Shown: positions 59,906-64,000 of the stretch, piece after piece
How positions within the stretch are numbered: the first letter of the stretch is position 1
Layout: every line of letters starts with the position of its first letter
Assembly: GCA_003164045.1 (NCBI GenBank)
Contig: PLRU01000018.1
Location: 144,021 to 208,020 of the forward strand
DNA from: Candidatus Lustribacter telmatis
GTDB taxonomy: Bacteria; Vulcanimicrobiota; Vulcanimicrobiia; Vulcanimicrobiales; Vulcanimicrobiaceae
Reading direction: 5' to 3'
DNA: 64,000 nt
Notes under the pieces: model-generated
What the model saw: the letters and a program-made list of their open reading frames with translations, nothing else
The model's database searches: none
What the model was told of the DNA's origin: nothing
Made by a program: the position numbers and the translations under genes

Positions 59906-60331
59906 TCAGTCACGATAACGGAGTTCGATTCCCGTCACGTGGGGGTGCTCCGCGGTGACGCTCCACGCGCGATACGGAAAGAGCGTCAACCGGGTGCGCA
60001 CGACGTGCTGCTTTCCGCGAACCTGGTCTTGGAATACCGTCAGGCCGATGTCTTGGTGGAACGGGATCCCGTCGATATGCCAGTGACATCCGCCGGACGC
60101 CGGCTTGAAGCCGGTCGTCGGAACGATTTTTTTGAAGCCCTCGTGGCCTTCAGCCATGACGAAGATCGCCGTGCACCCCGGGACGTCCGTCTCGTGAATA
60201 TCCTTTGTGCTGCTGAAGTCGCCGGCGACTGAACCCGCCTCGACCGCGCCGGCGATTGGGACTTGCGCGAACGCAACGAGCAGCAAGCTCCAAAGAAGCG
60301 TCCGGACCAGGCGAAGCTGAAAAAAATGCAA
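59906..60331 (-). CDS. Small secreted protein of unknown function
   Basis: About 141 residues with a signal peptide (HFFQLRLVRTLLWSLLLVAFA, processed near AGAV). The mature part has GGCHWHIDGIPFHQDIGLTVFQDQVRGK, two His-rich clusters and a pair of cysteines, and ends VTGIELRYRD; metal binding is conceivable. TTG at 60331 with AGAGGA a few bases upstream is the best start; a GTG 9 bp further upstream is the alternative. Confidence 0.6.
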   Translation of the reverse strand: MHFFQLRLVRTLLWSLLLVAFAQVPIAGAVEAGSVAGDFSSTKDIHETDVPGCTAIFVMAEGHEGFKKIVPTTGFKPASGGCHWHIDGIPFHQDIGLTVFQDQVRGKQHVVRTRLTLFPYRAWSVTAEHPHVTGIELRYRD

Positions 60332-60432
60332 ATCACGCACTCCTCTAACCCGCCCGATCTTCTTGTCGAACGGTCTGGGCACCCGTGAGCCGAACGGTTC
60401 CAATTCGGGGTCTGCCGAATAAACGGACTTCG

Positions 60433-60918
60433 GTGCATGGCGAAGAGCGAATAAACGGAGTCGTAGTAATAAAGAGTCAAGCGCGACCCGGTTGGGATGA
60501 TTACTTCTTACAGATCGCTCGGACGGTGGCGACCCGGGCAACCTGCCCGCGGGCCAGCGTGGGGTGCGTGCTCACCCGCGAGCACCGGATCCTCACGACC
60601 GGCTATAACGGGGCGCCGCGGGGCGTTGCGCACTGTCTTGAGGCCGGATGTTTGCTCGTCCACGATCATTGCCAGCGTGCCGTGCATGCTGAAGCTAATG
60701 CGATCGTTCAAGGGGCGCTCCACGGGGTCGGGCTATCCGGGGCCACGGCCTACTGCACGCACGAGCCCTGCGTGAACTGCTCGAAACTCCTCATCAGTGC
60801 GGGCGTAGTGCGGATCGTGTACGAAACGGCTTATCCCGATGAGATCGCATCCGCATTGTTGGCCGAAGCAGGCGTTGCCGTCGAGCACGTACCGGCGCCG
60901 GCCGTGACCCTGGCTTGA
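60433..60918 (+). CDS. dCMP/cytidine deaminase family protein (ComEB type)
   Basis: About 161 residues. RPGWDDYFLQIARTVATRATCPRASVGCVL is the ComEB/dCMP deaminase N-terminus; catalytic Zn site is HAEAN with CTHEPCVNC. It deaminates dCMP to dUMP for thymidylate supply. Start uncertain: GTG 60433 is used, GTG 60385 is in frame further up, and no good ribosome site was seen for either. Overlaps wecA by TTGA, as in the conserved gene order. Confidence 0.9.
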   Translation: MHGEERINGVVVIKSQARPGWDDYFLQIARTVATRATCPRASVGCVLTREHRILTTGYNGAPRGVAHCLEAGCLLVHDHCQRAVHAEANAIVQGALHGVGLSGATAYCTHEPCVNCSKLLISAGVVRIVYETAYPDEIASALLAEAGVAVEHVPAPAVTLA

Positions 60919-61961
60919 CGCCGCTTTCGCTGCTGCCGATCCTCGGCATCGTCGTTCTGCTCGCGGGCATCACGGCGGCATTCGCGACGCCCCTCGTGCG
61001 CAAACTCGCGACTCACGTCGGTATGGTCGACGAAATCGGCGAGCGGCGGATGCACGAACAGCCGAAACCGCGCATCGGCGGCATCGCGGTGTTCCTCGGC
61101 TTTGCGTTCGCGCTCTTCTCCGTGCTCGGATATCTCATCGCGCGCAATCAGCTGCGCGACTTCGACAAAATTCACGACGTTATCGGAATGCTCTTCGGTG
61201 CGACGCTGATCTTAATGGTCGGCATTTGGGACGACATCATGGGGATGCGTCCGCGCAACAAGTTCATCGCTCAGATCGTCGTCGCCGGCATTTCGCTGCT
61301 CTACGGATTCGTCATCAAGGACATAGAAAATCCGTTTCATCGCGGCGACTACATTCACTTCGTCGCGCCGTGGAACTACGTGCTCTCGCTGATCTGGTAC
61401 GTCGGCATGATGAACGCGATCAACTTCATCGACGGCCTCGACGGCTTGCTCTCGGGACTGACCGCGATTTCCGGCGCGTCGCTGGCGATCATTGCCGTCG
61501 GTCACGGTCATCCGGAACTCGCATTGGTGCTGGCGGCGCTCGTGGGCGGCGCGCTTGGATTCTTGCCGTTCAACTACAATCCGGCGACGATCATCCTCGG
61601 GGATTCCGGCGCGCTGTTCATCGGCTACATCTTCGCCACCGTGTCGATCATCGGCACCTCGAAAACTGCGTTTACCATATCGCTGCTGATACCGCTGGTC
61701 GTGCTCGCGCTGCCGATCCTCGATACGTTCGTCACGATCGTGCGGCGCACGTCGTCGGGGCGGAAGATCACCGAAGGCGACCGCGGCCACTTCCATCACC
61801 AGCTCGTCTTCCGTTTCGGTTTGAACGTGCGCCAAGCCGTGCTGCTGATCTACGCGTTATGCGCAGCGCTCGGCATCGTGGCGTTCTTGCTTTCGGGCGG
61901 CATTGCGTCGCTGCGGCTCGCGCAAGCGGGCATTTCCGTTATGGCGGGTACACCACCGTAG
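60915..61961 (+). CDS. wecA: UDP-GlcNAc:undecaprenyl-phosphate GlcNAc-1-phosphate transferase
   Basis: A 348-residue integral membrane enzyme with about ten helices. DEIGERRMHEQPKPRIGGIAVFLG, NAINFIDGLDGLLSG, GDSGALFIGY and DRGHFHHQLV are the Asp-rich catalytic signatures of the WecA/TagO/MraY group. It starts lipid-linked glycan synthesis. TTG start at 60915. Its stop TAG shares a base with the GTG of wecB. Confidence 0.93.
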   Translation: MTPLSLLPILGIVVLLAGITAAFATPLVRKLATHVGMVDEIGERRMHEQPKPRIGGIAVFLGFAFALFSVLGYLIARNQLRDFDKIHDVIGMLFGATLILMVGIWDDIMGMRPRNKFIAQIVVAGISLLYGFVIKDIENPFHRGDYIHFVAPWNYVLSLIWYVGMMNAINFIDGLDGLLSGLTAISGASLAIIAVGHGHPELALVLAALVGGALGFLPFNYNPATIILGDSGALFIGYIFATVSIIGTSKTAFTISLLIPLVVLALPILDTFVTIVRRTSSGRKITEGDRGHFHHQLVFRFGLNVRQAVLLIYALCAALGIVAFLLSGGIASLRLAQAGISVMAGTPP

Positions 61962-63124
61962 TGTCGACGGCTCCGCTCAAGATTATGGCCGTGATGGGAA
62001 CGCGGCCGGACACCATCAAGATGGCGCCGGTCGTGGCGGCGTTGCGCGCGGCCGCACCCGCCATCCAAACGATCGTGTGCGTGACGGCGCAGCATCGCGA
62101 GATGCTCGATGACGTGCTGCGGCTCTTCGAAATCGTGCCCGACGTCGACCTCAACATCATGACCAAAACGCAGTCCCTCACCGACATCACGACGCGCGTG
62201 CTGATCGGCATGGAGCCGGTGCTCGCCCAGCACAAGCCCGACGTCGTGCTCGTCCACGGCGACACGACCACCTCGACCGCGACCGCCCTGGCCGCGTTCT
62301 ACGCGAAGATCCCGGTCGGCCACGTCGAGGCCGGCCTGCGCACGGCGACGATCCACGAGCCGTTCCCCGAGGAACTCAACCGCCGTCTCACCGGCGTGAT
62401 CGCCAGCTATAACTTCGCCCCCACCGCCGGCGCCAAGGCCAACTTGCTGGCCGAGCGCATGGATAGCGCCGACGTGATCGTCACCGGCAACACCGTGATC
62501 GACGCCTTCCTCGACACGACCCGGCGACTCGCCGGACGCCCGGCCCCGGCTGCGCTCGCCGGCCTCGACCCGGCCCGCCCGCTGATCTTCGTCACGGCCC
62601 ACCGCCGCGAGAACCACGACGCCATGCCCGACATCGCCCGAGCGGTCAAGGCGATCGCGGCCTTCCCCCAACGCCCGCAGATCCTCTGGCCGCTGCACCC
62701 CTCGCCTCAGGTGGGCCCGGTGATCCGCCCCCTGCTTACCGGCGTCGAGGGCATCCGCCTCACCGATCCGCTCGATTACGCCGCGACGGTCGCGGCGGTC
62801 GCCCAGTCGCGCTTCGTCCTCACCGACTCCGGCGGGCTCCAAGAGGAAGCCCCCACCCTCGGCAAGCCCGTCCTCGTGATGCGGCGGGAGACCGAGCGCC
62901 CCGAAGGCCTCGTTGCCGGGACGCTGCGGCTCGTCGGGGCCGACCCGGCCGAGATCGTGAACTGGAGCCGCCGGCTCCTGGAGAACACCGACGGCGTCTA
63001 CACCGCCATGGCCCGGGCCTCGAACCCCTACGGCGACGGCCACGCTGCCGAGCGCATCGTGGCCTGGCTCCTGTGGAAGCTCCGGACCGGCCCGAAGCCG
63101 GCCGAATTCCTGGCCGCGGCCTAG
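61961..63124 (+). CDS. wecB: UDP-N-acetylglucosamine 2-epimerase (non-hydrolysing)
   Basis: A 387-residue GT-B-fold enzyme making UDP-ManNAc. MAVMGTRPDTIKMAPVV, VHGDTTTSTATALAAF, HVEAGLRT, TAHRRENHD and LTDSGGLQEEAPTLGKPVLVMR are family motifs. In Firmicutes (mnaA) it neighbours atpI in the same order as here. GTG start overlapping the wecA stop. ManNAc-containing surface glycan is therefore likely. Confidence 0.93.
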   Translation: MSTAPLKIMAVMGTRPDTIKMAPVVAALRAAAPAIQTIVCVTAQHREMLDDVLRLFEIVPDVDLNIMTKTQSLTDITTRVLIGMEPVLAQHKPDVVLVHGDTTTSTATALAAFYAKIPVGHVEAGLRTATIHEPFPEELNRRLTGVIASYNFAPTAGAKANLLAERMDSADVIVTGNTVIDAFLDTTRRLAGRPAPAALAGLDPARPLIFVTAHRRENHDAMPDIARAVKAIAAFPQRPQILWPLHPSPQVGPVIRPLLTGVEGIRLTDPLDYAATVAAVAQSRFVLTDSGGLQEEAPTLGKPVLVMRRETERPEGLVAGTLRLVGADPAEIVNWSRRLLENTDGVYTAMARASNPYGDGHAAERIVAWLLWKLRTGPKPAEFLAAA

Positions 63125-63170
63125 CGAAGCGAGCGGGCGAAACTCATTTCCGTCTCGCCCTTAACAAAGG

Positions 63171-63617
63171 ATGAAACTGTCTCCGTCAAAAGTCCGGGAG
63201 GGGATGGCCGAAATCGGCGACAATACGCAGGGCGCCGAAGCATCGGCCGCAGTTGACGCGTATAACGCGCGAAAGCGGTCGGTCGGGTTCCGGTCGTTCC
63301 TGTTGCTCGTCCTCGTGGCCGCCGTTTTGGTGGTTCTGCGCTCCCCGATCCTGGGTTTCGACCTAGTGCTCGGAGGGGCGTGCGGTCTGGGCAACATGTG
63401 GCTGGTCATGCGTAACAACGAGCGTCTCCTGGATGGGCGACGCTCGCGTGGTGTGTACGGCCTGGTGAACGTAGTCCGGATTCTGGGAATCGGTATCGTT
63501 CCGGTGTTTTCCGCGGTGACGGGACCATGGTGGTCGCTGGGCATCGCGCTCGCCGGATTTTTTACGCCGCTCGCGCTGTACTCGATAGCACTGCGGCAAG
63601 AGTATTCAACGGGGTAG
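63171..63617 (+). CDS. atpI: ATP synthase I-like membrane protein
   Basis: 148 residues. A soluble N-terminus of about 37 residues precedes four helices (SFLLLVLVAAVLVVL, FDLVLGGACGLGNMWLVM, NVVRILGIGIVPVF, LGIALAGFFTPLALYSIAL). Position directly ahead of atpB, and GxxxG-type small-residue packing, fit AtpI, which helps c-ring assembly. ATG 63171 is used; ATG 63204 after GGGAGG is an alternative start. Confidence 0.75.
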   Translation: MKLSPSKVREGMAEIGDNTQGAEASAAVDAYNARKRSVGFRSFLLLVLVAAVLVVLRSPILGFDLVLGGACGLGNMWLVMRNNERLLDGRRSRGVYGLVNVVRILGIGIVPVFSAVTGPWWSLGIALAGFFTPLALYSIALRQEYSTG

Positions 63618-63620
63618 TTC

Positions 63621-64000
63621 GTGCACGAAAAGATCGGAGAACATCCGCTCTGGACCTGGCCGGTCGTCGGAGCGGTACATGCGGATACAATCCTCACGAC
63701 CTGGGTCGTGATGATTTTGTCGCTGGTGTTCTTCTATTACCTCGGCACGTCGTATCGGACGAACCGGGTCAACAAGACCCAAGCGACGTTCGAGGGGATC
63801 ATCAACTACCTAGCCGACCTTGCTGTCGGCACGCTGGGACGGTCCGGCGAGCGTTTCGTGCCCGTGTTCGTGGCGATCTTCATCTTCATCTGGACGCTCA
63901 ATCAGTTCGGTCTGCTGCCCTTTAAACAGATGAACTTGCCGTTCGGCGGTTCGCCCACGGCCGACCTGAACACGACGGCGGCGCTCGCGCTCTTCGTCTT
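63621..64000 (+). CDS. atpB: ATP synthase F0 subunit a (3' end outside window)
   Basis: Partial. The frame from the GTG at 63621 reads VHEKIGEHPLWTWPVVGAV, then ILTTWVVMILSLVFFYYLGTSYR (first helix) and FVPVFVAIFIFIWTLNQFGLLPF, the a-subunit second-helix motif, and is open to the last base. The proton-channel Arg lies beyond the window. Four bases separate it from atpI. Confidence 0.9.
   Translation, partial: MHEKIGEHPLWTWPVVGAVHADTILTTWVVMILSLVFFYYLGTSYRTNRVNKTQATFEGIINYLADLAVGTLGRSGERFVPVFVAIFIFIWTLNQFGLLPFKQMNLPFGGSPTADLNTTAALALFV

Noticed and set aside
63135..63160. GGGCGA/TCGCCC hairpin between wecB and atpI as a terminator
   Set aside because: Only 6 bp with a 14-nt loop and no T run; the genes are probably cotranscribed or the effect is weak.
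1..64000. tRNA genes, rRNA, CRISPR arrays, insertion sequences, prophage or integrase genes
   Set aside because: Looked for in all gaps and coding regions by eye; no cloverleaf, regular repeat array, transposase or integrase motif was found. Very short or diverged elements could be missed.

Overview
The window comes from a G+C-rich, gene-dense bacterial chromosome. Intergenic gaps are mostly under 120 bp, ATGA/GTGA/TTGA start-stop overlaps are common, and GTG and TTG starts are frequent. Heptose and lipopolysaccharide-core genes, a YaiO-type outer-membrane barrel and several lipoproteins indicate a diderm envelope. Against this, the order glyA, upp, dCMP deaminase, wecA, wecB, atpI, atpB resembles the arrangement known from Firmicutes and other Terrabacteria. 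A diderm lineage on the Terrabacteria side, such as Eremiobacterota/Vulcanimicrobiota (WPS-2), would fit both. That placement is an inference from gene content and was not tested by any search.

Layout. 1-9.5 kb: two NMT1/THI5-like substrate-binding proteins, a luciferase-like monooxygenase, a run of secreted proteins of unknown function, a glyoxalase-like enzyme, a PEP-mutase/isocitrate-lyase-family enzyme, and a MocR regulator coupled to a small SMR/YnfA-like membrane protein. 9.8-14 kb: an amino-acid permease, two tandem MOSC proteins, a STAS protein with a coupled 58-residue ORF, and an MbcA/Xre antitoxin-like protein. 14.1-29.3 kb: one 15-kb plus-strand operon. It starts with hisS and accB, continues with the heptose pathway (gmhA, gmhB, heptose-7-P kinase, heptose-1-P nucleotidyltransferase), an LpxB-like glycosyltransferase and six mixed GT2/GT9 glycosyltransferases, then aspS and a NitT/TauT-type ABC importer (ATPase and two permeases), and ends at a hairpin.

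29.3-37.2 kb: a tight six-gene minus-strand operon that looks like a synthase-dependent exopolysaccharide system. It holds a secreted glycosidase-like protein, a polytopic membrane protein, a processive GT2 with a QLRRW motif, a membrane-anchored bactofilin-like beta-helix protein, a deacetylase-like protein and a YaiO-type outer-membrane barrel. A paralogue of the glycosidase-like protein lies beyond the distal end on the other strand. This is the best candidate here for an undescribed system. 37.2-42.4 kb: two more importer binding proteins, a Rieske oxygenase, an M24-fold protein that lacks most metal ligands, and a family-5 uracil-DNA glycosylase. 42.4-51 kb: a secreted protein, a radical SAM/SPASM protein, trmL, and a minus-strand set dgcA-dgcN-peptide-binding protein-C39-like peptidase that points to D-glutamate or murein-peptide use, followed by a photolyase.

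Just after the photolyase, at about 51041-51228, is a 6S RNA gene that has the conserved closing-stem sequences and a matching extended -10 promoter. The last 12 kb carry glyA, a GNAT enzyme and upp, then about 5.6 kb of unrelated accessory genes (membrane proteins, gentisate-dioxygenase-like, TauD-like, YCII-like and secreted proteins). After these come dCMP deaminase, wecA, wecB, atpI and the start of atpB. I found no tRNA, rRNA, CRISPR array, insertion sequence or prophage gene.
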